From Amphiura filiformis (Eukaryota; Echinodermata; Ophiuroidea; Amphilepidida; Amphiuridae), in NCBI RefSeq assembly GCF_039555335.1, contig NC_092635.1, positions 56,518,258 through 56,582,257 on the forward strand: DNA of 64,000 bases, written 5' to 3'. Positions 1 to 57,123 of the stretch are shown piece by piece. The translations under genes were made by a program, and so were the position numbers. The stretch's first letter is position 1; each line of letters opens with the position of its first letter. The notes beneath the pieces were generated by a model. It saw only the letters and a list, made by a program, of their open reading frames with translations. It did not search any database and was not told the origin of the DNA.

Positions 1-165
1 TTTTTTACCAAAGAGATGAATATCATTACAATAGATCTGTCTCACAATAATACATGTTTGTACAGTCACCTGTATCAGTAATATAGTTGCTCAAACAATA
101 TACTACTTTTGTGGAGTGTGTCTGCCTTTCATCTTGTTATAAAAAAAAACCCTCATTTAGAGGCA
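1..165. mobile_element. Partial foldback MITE cut by window edge
   Basis: The segment ending in a TGTCTGCCTTT word and CCCTCATTTAGAGG at 110-165 matches the 3' terminus of the complete element at 35778-35990. The other end lies outside the window. Confidence 0.5.
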
Positions 166-1186
166 AATATGCTTGTAGACAGAACTGATATGCCCAAAAT
201 TCAAAGTACATCAAACCATGCAGTACTTGTGGTCCTTCTAAGCTGAGACGAAAATACTTAAAGCTTCCAAGTAACAACACAGGAGCCGCTTTGTTAACAA
301 GAAGCAGATGCTGCCCTCGACTACTTCGGGAGTCATTTTCATTCAAAAACATTCAACACTTTAGTAAAAAATACCCAATTCTCATCATCTGAGTCAACTC
401 AGTACTCATATATATTTGTGTTGAGTGTACAACACAATGACCATTATGCTATGGTATCAGTGTGACCGATTGAGAACTGACAAATCAAAGTCTTTGAATA
501 TGGCCGTCGCTAAGCTAGGTCAAGTGTATGGCACAATCGTGTTACTCCATGAAAAGTGAGCATGACCTGGGCTGTGACACATGTATCCAGGGATTCTTGA
601 AGACTAGCATTGTTAGCCTAAAAACTACCCAATGTTGAACGACTGAATTTACTTAAAGAGAGAGTCTAATTCTCCAAGATGGTGCCCAAGGAATATCACT
701 AATTTGTACCCTTTCAGGTGAAAATACAGCTTATTTAGCCAATGCCAACATCATACTTGGGGTCATCAGCAAAACATTTTTCCTAACATATTTCAACACC
801 TCAGCTACTTGGTACTTCACAGTATGACAATAATGGAAAGAAAGGTGCAACTGTTCGTCATTTTTTCGTCATTTAGATTTTTTTTCTCAAAAATAATGAC
901 AAAATATGCATCAGCTCTTATACCACAATTAGTCTCTTACACAAGACGTGATTGATTGCGCAGTATGTGTGACTGACTTCACATGGGCAAAGGAGTGGCT
1001 TATCCTGTAGTAGGCCTATAGTAGGTGTTACCTTGACGCAGTGTCCATACGCAGTAGGTACATGCTCTCATATTCAAGATTGAATCATATTTAAGATTGA
1101 AATATTATGATTCTAGCATCTGCTTGCAAAATAAACATAAGTTAATTGCATCAGGCTGCATTGTGTGATTTCCTCATGGAGCCGAC

Positions 1187-1381
1187 CATAATCAAATTAG
1201 GCAATTCTTGGCCAAACTGGAACATGCGCGTTGCGTCCATGTAGTGTACTAAGCGTGTACGCAGTGTAAGGCGCGTGTATACTTTCTTCTGTACCGCGCT
1301 ATATTCGCGTGTGTTTATCGCGGATCCACTAGCGTTCAAAGTGTTTCAGTTTGGCCAAGAATTACTTAATTTGATTATAAT
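1187..1381. mobile_element. Foldback MITE
   Basis: About 38-bp inverted arms: ATAATCAAATTAGGCAATTC near 1190 and its near complement ending at 1381, both including TTCTTGGCCAAACTG. No coding capacity. A second 'reading frame' seen on each strand here is a by-product of the palindrome. Confidence 0.65.
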
Positions 1382-3335
1382 TAAAAATGTCTGCCTCCTG
1401 AGTAAGGACCATCACACAGTGTCATCGCCTCGATATCTTCATGGCTTTAATCCCCATGATGGCAGGTCAAATCCACTAGTTCTTCAACAGACACACATTT
1501 TTTTCCGACCTGTTTAATACTTTTGAGACTATGGACTGAGACTAAGCCTATTGACAATAGCCTGGTCATTGACCTCTGTATGTCAGTGAGCCTGGTACAT
1601 TTCTTCCCCACTCATCTGCTTTAGACTGACTCTACCAGTGGTCTACCCTGTGCATGTACTGTGTTATGCTCCGTAATCCTGGGGTTGACAAATGAGGGCA
1701 GCAGTCATTTTTTTGTTCTGCACATATAAAATCCAAATATGTGTCAGTTTCTGATTTCAAAAAGCACGGTTGGTTCTCAATAGGCATGCTTAAGATTATC
1801 ATGTTCTTTCAACACATATATAACAAGTACCAGCCTTACAATTGGTTTTTATAGAAAGCAAAAATAACAGGAGATATTCATCATTTTTCAATTTGTCGAA
1901 TAAAAAAAAAAAAAGTATCAAAAAATTAAGAAGAAAGGACTGATATTGAGCAATTGTCCTACATGTAGGTCATGTGATGATATCGAACTACTGGGGAAGT
2001 TCCCAAGGAGGAAGTCTTTCCATATCAGCAACGAATGGAAAAACTGAGAGATGAGCAAATAGCAGATGATTATCATGTATGGATGAATGTAGAAGATATG
2101 AGTAAGTTGAGTATGACTAAAATTGGCAGAAAAATTGATTTATCAATTTTTATCGATACTGAGTGGCCAATATATCGATTTTTTTAAATTCTGACATCGA
2201 CGGAACTTACTCCCAAGTTACAGGACAGTATCCGCTGTATAATAGAGATACATTTTTCCTGGGTAAGGTAGACTTTTTGGCAGCCAAGCACTACCATGGT
2301 CCAGTCCAGCTGAACACGATTCAAGGTCTAAATATAAACATACACGGCAAAACAGATACAATAGAGGCCGTCAGCCTTTTCCCCGGGATCTTGTGGGTAC
2401 TGCCATTCTGCATGTCATGCGTTAGACATTACGTCCCCGATTACGTGGAAGTCGCATCGCGTGATGCACCTCTTCTGTCAAGTGTCAACGCGGTGATCTT
2501 AGCAACAAGGCACTCCGTACCTACAAGATGGTGGCGTTGACGTCACAATGACTACCTCTATTGGGGCAACATTGCTCAAAAGATGTTGGAAAAATAGCAA
2601 AAATACCAACACATGTGCACAACTGTAAAAGCTATCATGCTTTGCATTTTAGCTACCAACTCCTGAACCCTGATATTGTGTATGCATTACCGCAACCAGA
2701 TAATTAATATATTATTGTACCTAATAAAACGCACAAGAGCTCTTAGGGACTTGTGCATGGTATAAATTTAGAATTAGCTGTGCATTTAGCTACTATATTA
2801 TAGAATTATTATTATATAATATATAATTATTGTAGCACTGCAACTTACACAGCCATTCTCCCAACTAGAAGAAAATTATTTAATTACGCTCAACCAAAAA
2901 TATTCACCTACGCTTGTTACTTCGCGACCATACATGAGTCTACAACGCTACTCTACGCGTCCATCTTGGCTTTTGAATTATAAACTGGTTGGCACATGAC
3001 CCGATGTTCTTTTAACCAATCATGCTCGAGACGACTATCGCGACATGTGGAAAGGTCAACTGATGATATTGGCATGGAGATCTCCGCAATCATGTAAAGT
3101 GTAAGTTCTTGGTTGAACACAAATTAAATAATTTTCCCATTGTATAGTCATGATTTTATTTGCATAATGCTGAATAACTGGTTACTATAAACCGTTCCTA
3201 TCAATATGTGAAGTGATAGAGGCAATTTGTTGAGTGCGAGCAGTGACTGAGGCCAAAAAGAGCTTGTCACTGTAAAATAAAATCGGTAACATCAATGAAA
3301 AATGGGCAATTCCATTTGAAATACGTACATCTATG
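1382..3335. other. Downstream flank without recognised gene
   Basis: Intergenic sequence downstream of USP19. It contains an A-run near 1903-1914 and a very AT-rich stretch at 2700-2880. A 125-codon plus-strand frame at 2163-2540 has no recognisable domain and no evident splice context. I can assign no function. Confidence 0.4.
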
Positions 3336-3845
3336 GAAGATATTATCTTAATCTTCCACACAGGGGGTGTTGAGTTTCAGTAAGAGTCTCCCATTTGAAA
3401 AATTCACACTCCCTGTGTGGGAGATCAAGGTCATGTTTTTGATAGGGGGTGTATGAGACCCAGTCCACACTAGTATATTTTCGTCATCGTGTCATAATTA
3501 CTCGATTATGAAATGCTTATGATAAATGAATGATGAGAGCATTCACACAGCCAGCACCGTGATCGTGTCGCAATTACTTGTGGTTATACACACGGCACAG
3601 CAATTACGAAGCCCATTGAGTAAAAATACACACAAGTTATTTTCACCCGCAATTACGACAAGATCACGCTACAACCCAATGATGGAAATTTTCTTCATCC
3701 GTGAATGATGACACGATTGTAGTATCGTATCATATGGCGACGGCATTGAGCGGACACGCATACTAATTTCATGACACAATCCTAATCTACGGGGAAAAAC
3801 ACACTTGTGTGGACCAGGTCTTAGTTTCAACTGGAATAACCCAAT
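3336..3845. mobile_element. CAACTGGAATA-family MITE with a second MITE inserted
   Basis: The outer element begins near ATTCCATTTGAAAT and ends TTTCAACTGGAATAAC. Related pieces occur at 12105-12195, 15290-15445 and around 62445-62735. An inner insertion of about 365 bp (about 3455-3821) has inverted ends, AGACCCAGTCCACACTAGT versus TTGTGTGGACCAGGTCT, and interrupts the outer element's right half. Confidence 0.55.
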
Positions 3846-3881
3846 ACAAAGGTATGTGGATTCAGACGATTTATATTAGTA

Positions 3882-4975
3882 CAGCGTGTCCCAAAAGTAA
3901 CTTAACATTGTGAATTTGCCATATCTCAAATACTTCCTACTTCATACCAAAATGGAGAACATATTCACATAGATTGATCTTTTAGAATTATTTTGATACC
4001 AAAAACAGCATTATTGATGACCCCTTGACCTTACTGTGCGACTGTACATATGTGTGTATCAAACCCACAAAAGCAAGCTCATATGTTTTTTGTTCAAGCA
4101 CATGAATGATGTGCTTCCCTGATGAGCAATAGAGTTGGCTCACTCACTGCACACGCTACATATAGGTATGAACATTCATGGATTACATGGCGCATGGCCT
4201 AGCGTAAGCGTGACTGCTGTTTTAGATTATAATCAGGATATATTGACAATATTAAACTTTACTTTAGAACAGTTGAAGTGAAGATGAATTTCCTATAAAT
4301 CAACGGATTCAGATTCTTTGCCGAGACAAAGTCGGACAACTCACTCAAGCAAAGTTTAGGGAACATTTTAATGTAAATTATGCACCCAGTCGAAATACAA
4401 TCCAGCAACTGGTGCAGAAATTCCTATCAACTTGATCTGTTCATGATCTATCTCGGGCATGACGTGGAAGAACAGGAAGATTGGCTACAAACATCGATGT
4501 CATACGAAGAGCGATGGCGAAAAGCCCAAGACGATCAGTACGCCGACTTTCAATGGAGAACAACGTATCGCGCACAATTGTTCATCGAATCCTCAGAAAA
4601 GATCTTAAGCAGTTTCCATATAAAATCCAGATAAAACAGAAAATGAAGATTACGCATTGAAAACAAACAAACAAACAATCAAACAAACATAGCAACATTA
4701 AACAAAACAGATTTTAAAACGATAACACGTTATATCGCGTTATCACATCTGAAATGACGAGACTTATTTTGCGTTCAACTTTATAAAAGTGGGTGTTACG
4801 GTACGGTAGATATCCGTTAATTTCATGCCAAAGGGTCATGACCACATAAGCATGTTTGATATCACAACATTTCTAAAAGAATTATCTACATACTGTGCCA
4901 TTTTTGTAACAACACTATTAACACAAAGCAAGTTATGGCCAATTCACAATGTTAAGTCACTTTTGGGACACCCTG
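3882..4975 (+). mobile_element. Tc1/mariner-type transposon remnant
   Basis: 1094 bp bounded by inverted repeats of about 45 bp (CAGCGTGTCCCAAAAGTAAC left; complement ending GGGACACCCTG right) and flanked by TA at 3880-3881 and 4976-4977, the mariner target. The interior (about 4262-4650) encodes a decayed N-terminal helix-turn-helix region in shifting frames, recognisable by VHRILRKDLKQFPYKIQ-like residues near 4580-4640. No DDE catalytic region is present. It lies 70 bp from the USP19 stop and may be part of the 3' UTR. Confidence 0.8.
4262..4650 (+). pseudogene. Broken mariner transposase N-terminus
   Basis: Recognisable fragments in two plus frames: SRNTIQQLVQKF near 4390-4430, then RRAMAKSPRRSVRRLS and HRILRKDLKQFPYKIQ downstream, interrupted by in-frame stops and a frame change. 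This corresponds to the DNA-binding half of a mariner-family transposase. It cannot encode an active enzyme. Confidence 0.7.
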
Positions 4976-5045
4976 TATATACGCTATTTGGCAATATACG
5001 GTAATCGCTATCGTATATCTCACCAGGATGTATCACATTTGTCAC

Positions 5046-48941
<43,896 letters not shown>

Positions 48942-51590
48942 CTACGGATAAATCAATTGCGTCGTGACTTTCCTGTGTCTTAATTTCTCTTATACATAAC
49001 TAACTATAAATTTGGAAAACAGGATATTGCTGAAAAGGAGACCTGAAAATCTTTCCGGGATCTCCTTGTTGTTGTACCGACGGCAGAGAAATCGAGAAAA
49101 TAATGAGACAAGAACATTTTAGTGCTGGGCAATATCATTTTAAATGTCCGGGCTGAAAATCCAGGGACCAAAATTATAATAATTTATGTTACTCACGAAA
49201 CACGTATGGCATAATGGACTATAAACATTTTTTTCTCTCATTCTTTTTTAAATTTTTTAATTTACCTTTTTAAATAGTGAATCACATCAAATTGCACATT
49301 AATAGCATTTTACATTAACTTATTACCGCAATTTACTCACTTTATAAGTATTATTTCAGCCTTCAGTGGCGTAGATTTCTTTTTGACATTGGGGGGCATG
49401 GAGTCAATCCAGCACCTTTTGGCTACAGAATAAGTTTATGGTACAAATGCGCGCGAAGAATTTTGCTCTTTTGAAGTCAAACTGATGAAATATGGTGTAA
49501 GTAGAATAAATGCGAGCGAAGCGCGCGAAAACTTGCACTTTTGGGGCTAACTTGGGCAAATATGAGGTTAATTTGGTCCCTGGAATTTGGTCACCCATTA
49601 TCAGGCATCAACATGGGGGGATGATTGTATGGACCATCCCCCTGGCAAAATATTGGGGGGATTTATCCCCATCCCCCCTGGATCTACGCCTAACATCAGC
49701 ATTTGATTAAAGGAGACTCTCTGCTTTTAAATTTGATTCCTGGTTGACCCCGGCGAGTTTTTGTGGGGAGTGAAAAATGTTTTGCATTTGGTGTCGGTTT
49801 CACCAATTTTTTTTTTTTCGGAATGAGCTCACAAAAATATAGACCAACTTTTTAAAGCTTTTTTGGCGATATTAGCAACTTTAAAATCATAAATTGACTT
49901 CGGAAATTCTTGGTTAAAACAATAAAAAGGGTCATCGGATGTGGATGTGGATGGGAGGGGGTGGGGGTTGCACAAAGGGGCGGGGCTGCCCAGTTTTGCC
50001 CCCTCTGGCTACGGGCTGCATGGCATAGATTACTCACAAAGTTATCTCCAATTTTGGGCAAGGAAAAGACAAGGAAAATATGTCAATGATGGAGGCCGAG
50101 GGTTTAGGCCCTAATTGTACATGTCCCCGTACTAGGCTTGTGCCTACTACATAAAAGGTCGTTCCACAGTACTTTTTTGGAATGGGCTACAATAATATAC
50201 CCAAAATAGGGGCATTGACTGAAATTTCTTCAAGTTTTGGCCGAAGTTTGCATATATATAATGTTGAGCTCAGCGATTTTTAAAATGCGCGCGAAGCGTG
50301 AGAAAATTTAGAAATTTTACGTTAAAGCATGAAAAGGGGTCTTTGGTAAAAAAAAACAACGAAAAAAAACCCCAACATTCGTGTTCCCCCCTTAAAAATA
50401 AAAATTCATGTCCCCCCTGTCTTTGCAGATTTTATTTTTCATATTCGCCCCTCAAATCCTCCATTCCGGCGTAAATTACGTATTAAATGTTTTGACAAAA
50501 TTTGTCCTCAAATTTGCAGGTTTGTAAAAATTATTTTCTGAAAATAAATATATTCAAATTTTGGTTAATTGCCTGAGCTTTCGATGATCTTTATCAAGAC
50601 AACACATAAACTTAGACAAAGGGGCAAGAAATAGATAAAGGAATATCGTGGGAAAAAAAGTTCACAGTGCATCTGAAAGGTAAAGGTATATTCTTAATTA
50701 ATCGTTTTATTCTGAGCTAAAGGGAAACCTTTGTTGCTATAGTGTTTGAATCTTTTACATGTTTTACTTAATTTCATGCACCATGTCTTTTATTCACTGA
50801 AAACAATAATTGCAAACTATTTCTTTGTTTAAAATGTTGTTCCAAGCGGAACATTTTGTGATCAAAATCGGAGCATTTTTGATTTTTTTACCCCTATAGA
50901 GACCAATTTGACCTCAATTCGGAGACCGGATATAGTTTTTCTGAATCCTAATGAGACGAATATATATTCAGAATCGACCAATTTTAAAATTTGTGCTCTG
51001 CATAGGCATTGGCCCCCTTTTTCCCCCTTTTTTTTATAGGCTTATGTTGTTGGGATGTCTTTGATAGAGATACTTATAGGCCTACATCAAAAAACATTGA
51101 TCTTCCAATTTTGTCTAGTTCAAACTTATTCATTGACTGAATAATGAATTGAAAACGTTTTCCTCTATAATTCACCGCGCCCCGGCCCCATACACATGCG
51201 AGTTTGGGGCGGGTTGTCCGGTAAGAATATAAAGGGGAATGTTTGCAAGAAAGCTAGTTAAAAAATTGTCAAGCAGAATCACTGTGATATCTGCTATCTA
51301 CTGAAGATAGCCATTGTGAAGTTACCAATTACCATGTTAAACTTCCACCATGCAAGACTTGCCTTACATCAAAAATGTTTGAGGAGCTGTGCAATACACA
51401 TAATCATTATGCATCGGATTCAAAAATTTTGGAAACAAGATATTTTTTTGGAATAAGTCTTTTGCCGGGGTCTTTAGTTGGGATACTTCATGTATATCGA
51501 ATATTCAATACATTGATACAAAAGGTCAAGATTTTCATATGGTCGGCTTTTCCAGCTATATACATAAATTTTAAGCTATACATGCATTAG
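48942..51590. other. 5' side of USP19, no gene recognised
   Basis: Upstream of the first traced exon. It holds a repeat copy at 49495-49692 (shared with 26505-26698), and A/T- and C-rich tracts. No exon with an initiator Met that joins exon 1 could be recognised, though a very short one could be missed. Confidence 0.4.
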
Positions 51591-51725
51591 ATTTATAAAG
51601 TTAATACTTCGAGGACTGATAAATGTCAAAAATGTCAATTATTAATAATTTGTCATAAAATTTGTTTTATATCGTGAAAGGGGTCAGTCACAGCAGGCTT
51701 ATACTCTTTTATGGGACCTGATAGC

Positions 51726-52730
51726 CCAGGGGGGGGGCACTTCAATATGAAATGGATATAGGTGTAGGGTAGGGCTGGCACTTTCGCACTAAGGGGCATT
51801 CGGTGAGAGCAAAATGTAAAAAATATGGGGTCAATGGGTGAGAGCATTATTTTTGGCATTCTGTGAGAGCAAAATGTAAAATAGGCCTAGGGGGTCATTG
51901 GTTGAGAACATGACCTTTTTTTTTAATGGAATCTTTGGGTGAGAGCCGAAACAGTGCCACAAAAACCTCGAAAATCGAATTTCTAGGTCTAAATGGCTTC
52001 AAATTTCATTGTTTTTTTAAAAATAAGTAACAAAATCAGTGCAGGTGATAAGGGTAGGCCTACATGCCACAAAATAGCTCTCCATAGACTTTACGTGCAA
52101 AATACGTTTTAGGCTATAAGTCGAGTTAGGTCTTACTTTGAAATATATATTTGATATCATCTTAATCAGAACAAAATTCTGCATAACATATCTGAAAATG
52201 ACACCATATTTTAGGTCTACTTTTTGAGAAAAATAGCGCTATATAAAAAGACCCGATTTTCCCGTGTTTACGGCCGACTGCTAACCGCGTTTTGACCTCG
52301 TGTGTTCATGAGCTTTCATGCGCTCATCATCGTAAACATCACTCAAATTTTCGCGTTTTCTGTTCAAATTAGTAGAGATCACATTCACAAGTTCTAGCAA
52401 AACACGATTTGCAATACTAAAATTGTTAATATTGTACCGATTTTGCACATTTTTCATGCAAATTTGGGACTATAGTCGTGATAAACTTTTACCGGAAACC
52501 GCTTCACATGCGGATTTAGTGGTATGAACCCATAAATGAAAGTTGCTGTTCAAATTGAACTTGTAAGGGTCTTTGGGTGACAGATCAAATGGAAAAATGG
52601 GGGTCTTCGGGTGACAGAGCATAATGTTCGTAAAAAACTTGAAATATGGGGTCTTTGGGTGACAGCGATGCTGAAAAAGGGGTCTAAACAGCCCTACATA
52701 GTCACCTCCAAAGTTGGAGTGCCTCCCGGG
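51726..52730. mobile_element. hAT-type non-autonomous transposon, GGTGAGAGC family, copy A
   Basis: 1005 bp flanked by perfect 8-bp duplications CTGATAGC (51718-51725, 52731-52738). One end has CACTTCAATATGAAATGG, the other CAAAGTTGGAGTGCC. The interior is a tandem-like series of GGTCAATGGGTGAGAGC and GGTCTTTGGGTGACAG words. Copy B is at 56139-56630. Confidence 0.88.
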
Positions 52731-52759
52731 CTGATAGCATATCAGTGACTAAATTACAT

Positions 52760-53275
52760 TGTGAATACGAGGATGGCCATAATTGAATTTAAAAAAAAAA
52801 TCGCGACTATACACATTTTATGACAATTATTAAAAATTGAAAATGTTGGCATTTTTGACATTTAACAGTCCTCAAAGTAAACTTTATAAATCTAATGATA
52901 TGTACTTAAAGTGTATGCAGCTGGGATGAAAAGCCGTCAATCAATTGAAAATTTTGTCATATAGCCTATTGAAGATATACAATTTTTTTCCAAAAAGATC
53001 TTGTGTTTTGGGGAAAAAGGTCAAAATTTTCAAATGACGGACAGCTACTCGCATTTTTAAGTACATACAGATTTATTTCGAGGAATGTTAAAATGTCAAA
53101 ATGACAAAATTTGCATTAGTGTCTGATGGGCTCTCAGGTCCCACAAAAATAGTTGTGAAAACCTCGCTATCCGAGCCCTTAAAAAAATCCAAATTATTTG
53201 ATATCGGAAGGACATTCCTCGTATTCAGAATGCAATTTGACGTGTCTGATGTGCTCTCAGGTGCCAAAAAAAAAA
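52760..53275. mobile_element. Foldback-family fragment related to 63530-64000
   Basis: TTTAACAGTCCTCAAAGTAAAC, TAAAGTGTATGCAGCTGGGATG and the CAGAATGCAATTTGA words are shared with the window's right end. A related terminus is at about 51590-51660, on the other side of the hAT copy A. Confidence 0.6.
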
Positions 53276-53307
53276 AAACTGTGCAAAGATGGGTTACAGA
53301 GCCCTTA

Positions 53308-54900
53308 AGGGGGTACTACACCCATTGCATTTTTTTGCATTTTTTTGCATTTTGTGAAGAAATGAGAAAAAGAAATTGGACAAAGTGGTATGCAAAATGA
53401 AGGGGCAAATCTTCTCGTTCAATTGGTGGCATCAGTATCAATGACGCGTACATGCTTCTAATGGTATAAGCCAAAAAGTGGTACATCACTGATGTTTTAA
53501 ATTCACTTCATTTTGGAAAGCTTACTATCAACGGATTTCGTTAAAATTTTGGATATGTGTTGCTAACACATTAGGGAAATAATGTTGATATGTAAAATGG
53601 GAATAAGTGGTCCCTGATTTCTTAAGTTATGACCTCATGAACTTGGTGCTCCACAACCATCAAAAAACGAAGCGGTTAAAATGCTTCTATTTTCAATGTT
53701 GAGCTATATTTTGTATTTTGAACTTGCGACACTATGTCACTGAAACTTAATTAAGCCATAGGTAACAGGTTACCACAACCACACACACTACAGCAATGTT
53801 GAAAAAGATTGTATTTTTTGTCACCTATACCACCATATTAGGTAGTTTTCCGTAAGCTTCATTTTTGTGATTTTGGTAACTATTTTATATTTATTTGCCC
53901 AATCCATATCAACTAGGCAATCTAAATTGTACTCACCATTTACATCCCAAGGTATTTTAGTATATCCACCTCACACATTTCCATTATATCCAGTAACAGA
54001 CAAAATATCAAAATTGATGCCTCATTATGACATGATGTATGATATCACAGACTATCACATGTATTCAAAATTGATGCCTGAATTTGCCCTGAACCGATTG
54101 ACCTATAACCTGACCTTTGATGACCTTATAGCCTTTTCTAATCTCTTTTCCTAACAACACATTATAGAAGATACATACATGGTGTAGTATTAAATTGTCT
54201 ATGTGGAAGAGATTAGGCCTATTTAATTTATTCAGTGTTATAATCAGTGAGTACATTTCTATAGATAGTATAACAAAGGATTTAATGTATTCTATTCATG
54301 TATTCTACTTGGACATGTTCAATAGAATAAATTATGGTTTGTTATGAAACACACATCTCAGTTACCAGGATATAAACAGTAAACAAAAAAAAATATATAG
54401 GGCTAAAATGATTTTCTAAAATGGTTTAAAACCACTTTGTATGTAGAGATATTTTATAAGTTCAGGACATGAGATGATGAACATACTTATATACTTCATA
54501 AATTTGCAACAAAAAAAAGAAGATGGGTACTGATGAAAATCAGGGTATTATATCGCCTTAAAAAGCCTCCACGACCAGATCGGCAGATCGGGAAAAGATC
54601 TAGACTGCCCTCAAGCGTTAGAGTTGACGATAATCACGATATTGCCCACTACTATAACTTGATAAGGGGGTCAAAGGTCATAAATATGGCGAACATGAAG
54701 TTCGGGAACGGACAAATTTCAACAATTTTGGGCCTATTTTAGAAGACTTTTTGAAGAGTACCTCATTTCTGTAGCTGCTTGATTATCTTTGTAAGTGACA
54801 AATAGTGTTTCCGCTGATTAATAAGTGGGTTTTTTGAAATGTAACGTATTGTAATTTGCTGAAGCTTACCAGTTTGAGTTACAACTTACATGGCACGAAT
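53308..54900. other. Non-coding stretch with one MITE terminus
   Basis: Begins with a GGGGTACTACACCC terminus like that of 17558-17914, followed by TTTTTTGCATTT repeats. The opposite terminus was not found. No gene is recognised in the rest. Confidence 0.4.
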
Positions 54901-56039
54901 GCGAGACCTAGTCCTGCCAGCAAGACTAGGTATGCCCACATTGCTTATTACAGAGGGCCTCATTCAACTCCTACTTGTGACCACAGAAATGGCTTAACTG
55001 TGTAATCCCCATAGGAAAATACAAAAATGTGAAATTTAGACGCCAGAAACCTTACGTAGAAAGATAAAAAGTGTCAACTGGTATACTTTGATACAGAAGT
55101 TATCATACAGTGATAGTAATTTTTTTTCAAATAAAATCGCTTTTCTGTAAAATGGATCGCCATACTGAAAAATGTTGCATGTACTTGCTTGTTTGTACAG
55201 TAATTCATTGTAAGGTACCGTCAATGATGGTCACAGAACTTGGAAAATTACATTTGCCCATAACTTCGCTAATTTTTGTCCTACAGACATGGTTGACCCC
55301 TCATTTTTTAAGTTAAATAATCACCTTTCTAAATAAATCAATTTCAATGTGAAATATCATACTTGAAAATTTGATGATCATACCTAGCAAGACTTCAGAA
55401 TGTGAAAAGCGGGGGTGGGGGGGGGGTGGGGGGGGTAGGAGCAACAAATTATTCATGACAATGCGTGAGATTTTACTCATTTTCCAGCTTTTTGCGTGAG
55501 ATTTACTACCTAGGCGTGAGATTATACTACCTTGGGTGGCGTGAGACCGTGAGAAAGTGACCCAATGCGTGAGACTCACGACCAATGCGTGACTGAGAGT
55601 TGACAGCCCTGATCTAGGGTGTCTTTGACCCAAATAACCAGATTCTGGACTCATAAACAATGTATCCTCGCACCCATTTGATGATGATATAGACATATAA
55701 AATGCATGTTCGTGTTGACGCACATGACATATTCCTGTTTTTGGCCCCCCCCTCCTCTTCATCCTAGATGTCAGACATCATCTATTTTGCCTTATAGTAG
55801 GCAATATAGGTTCAGGTGTGACCCCCTATAGCAGGGTAGACCACTCATTGGCTTAATAAAAATTTCACAGGGGCTCAAAGATGACTCCTCGGCCAAAAGA
55901 CCCCCCGTTTGTGACCCCATTTGACCTTGTGGGAAATAATCCACCATAACCAAACTCACACAAATTCAAAACACTTGCATGATGTTCCTCTGTACCAAAA
56001 ATCTTAGTGGTGTCAAGCCATCTTCATGGGTAAATTATA

Positions 56040-57123
56040 GGCCCCGGCAAAAAACGCAATTTTTTGAAGTAAAAAACAAGATCCAAAATTTTAAAAAGCG
56101 AGATTTTCCCCCGAAAAATGGCACAAGAAGCTTTAAAACCGGGGCACTCCAACTTTGGAGGTGACGCGTATGTAGGGCTGTTAAGACCCCTTTTTCAGCA
56201 TCGCTGTCACCCAAAGACCCCATATTTTTTACGAACACATGCTCTGTCACCCAAAGACCCCCTATTTTTCCATTTGATCTGTCACCCAAAGACCCTTACA
56301 AGTTCAATTTGAACAGCAACTTTCATTTTCACTGATTTTGTTGCTTATTTTGAGAAAACAATGAAATTTGAAGCCATTTAGAACTAGAAATTCGATTTTC
56401 GAGGTTTTGTGGCGCTGTTTCGCTCTCACCCAAAGATTCCATTGAAAAAAAAGGTCATGTTCTCACCCAATGACCCCATATTTTTCACATTTTGCTCTCA
56501 CCGAATGCCAAAAATCACGCTCTCACCCAATGACCCCATATTTTTTACATTTTGCTCTCACCGAATGCCCCTTGGTGCGAAAGTGCCAGCCCTACACCTA
56601 TATCCATTTCATATTGAAGTAGTTCCCCGGCTTTAAAAACGCCGAAAATACTGTAAAAAAAAAAGAAAAAAAAAGAAATAAAAATATTGCCTGCCCTCTA
56701 TTGTTCAGATTAGGTCAGTTTAGATTGTACATGTAAACAGAACTGCCGATGCCGGCGTGAGTCGAAGAAAAAGTGACAAAAATTTGACCTTGAATTATGT
56801 TTTATAGTCAAAATATTCCAGTAATTCAATAAATATAATGATATTTGGCCTAAACTTGAACTCATTTGCAATGAAATGTCATTTTTTATTAAGTAATGCA
56901 TGGCTTTTGCACTTGCAATGGCCAATGTGGTTGCAATGCTGTTGAATTCTGCAGACTTTTCCGATGGAGAAGTTCATTTCGTGGAATTCGGTGAACTTTT
57001 CTGGCATAAAGCAACATTTTTATAGTAAGTATACTGCTTGGGAACTTTCTTAAAAAGCGAGATAATTGGTTAATAGCGAGAATCGCGGCGTGAAAAGCGA
57101 GATCTCGTTTTTTGCCGGGCCTT
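56040..57123. mobile_element. GGCCCCGGCAAAAAACGC-ended TIR element, copy 2
   Basis: Ends GGCCCCGGCAAAAAACGC and TTTTTTGCCGGGCCTTA, with perfect 10-bp flanks GTAAATTATA (56030-56039, 57124-57133). About 584 bp once the inner hAT element and its duplication are removed, close to the 564 bp of copy 1. Confidence 0.85.
56139..56630. mobile_element. hAT-type element, GGTGAGAGC family, copy B (492 bp)
   Basis: Inserted in the element above with perfect 8-bp duplications CTTTAAAA (56131-56138, 56631-56638). Ends CCGGGGCACTCC and GTTCCCCGG. The interior repeats CTGTCACCCAAAGACCCC and CTCTCACCCAATGACCCC, opposite in orientation to copy A. Confidence 0.88.

Noticed and set aside
2163-2540. Plus-strand 125-codon frame
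   Set aside because: No recognisable domain, no splice or promoter context; left as unassigned intergenic sequence.
55411-55437. G-rich run as a G-quadplex regulatory element
   Set aside because: A simple G/T run without supporting context; not enough to call a function.
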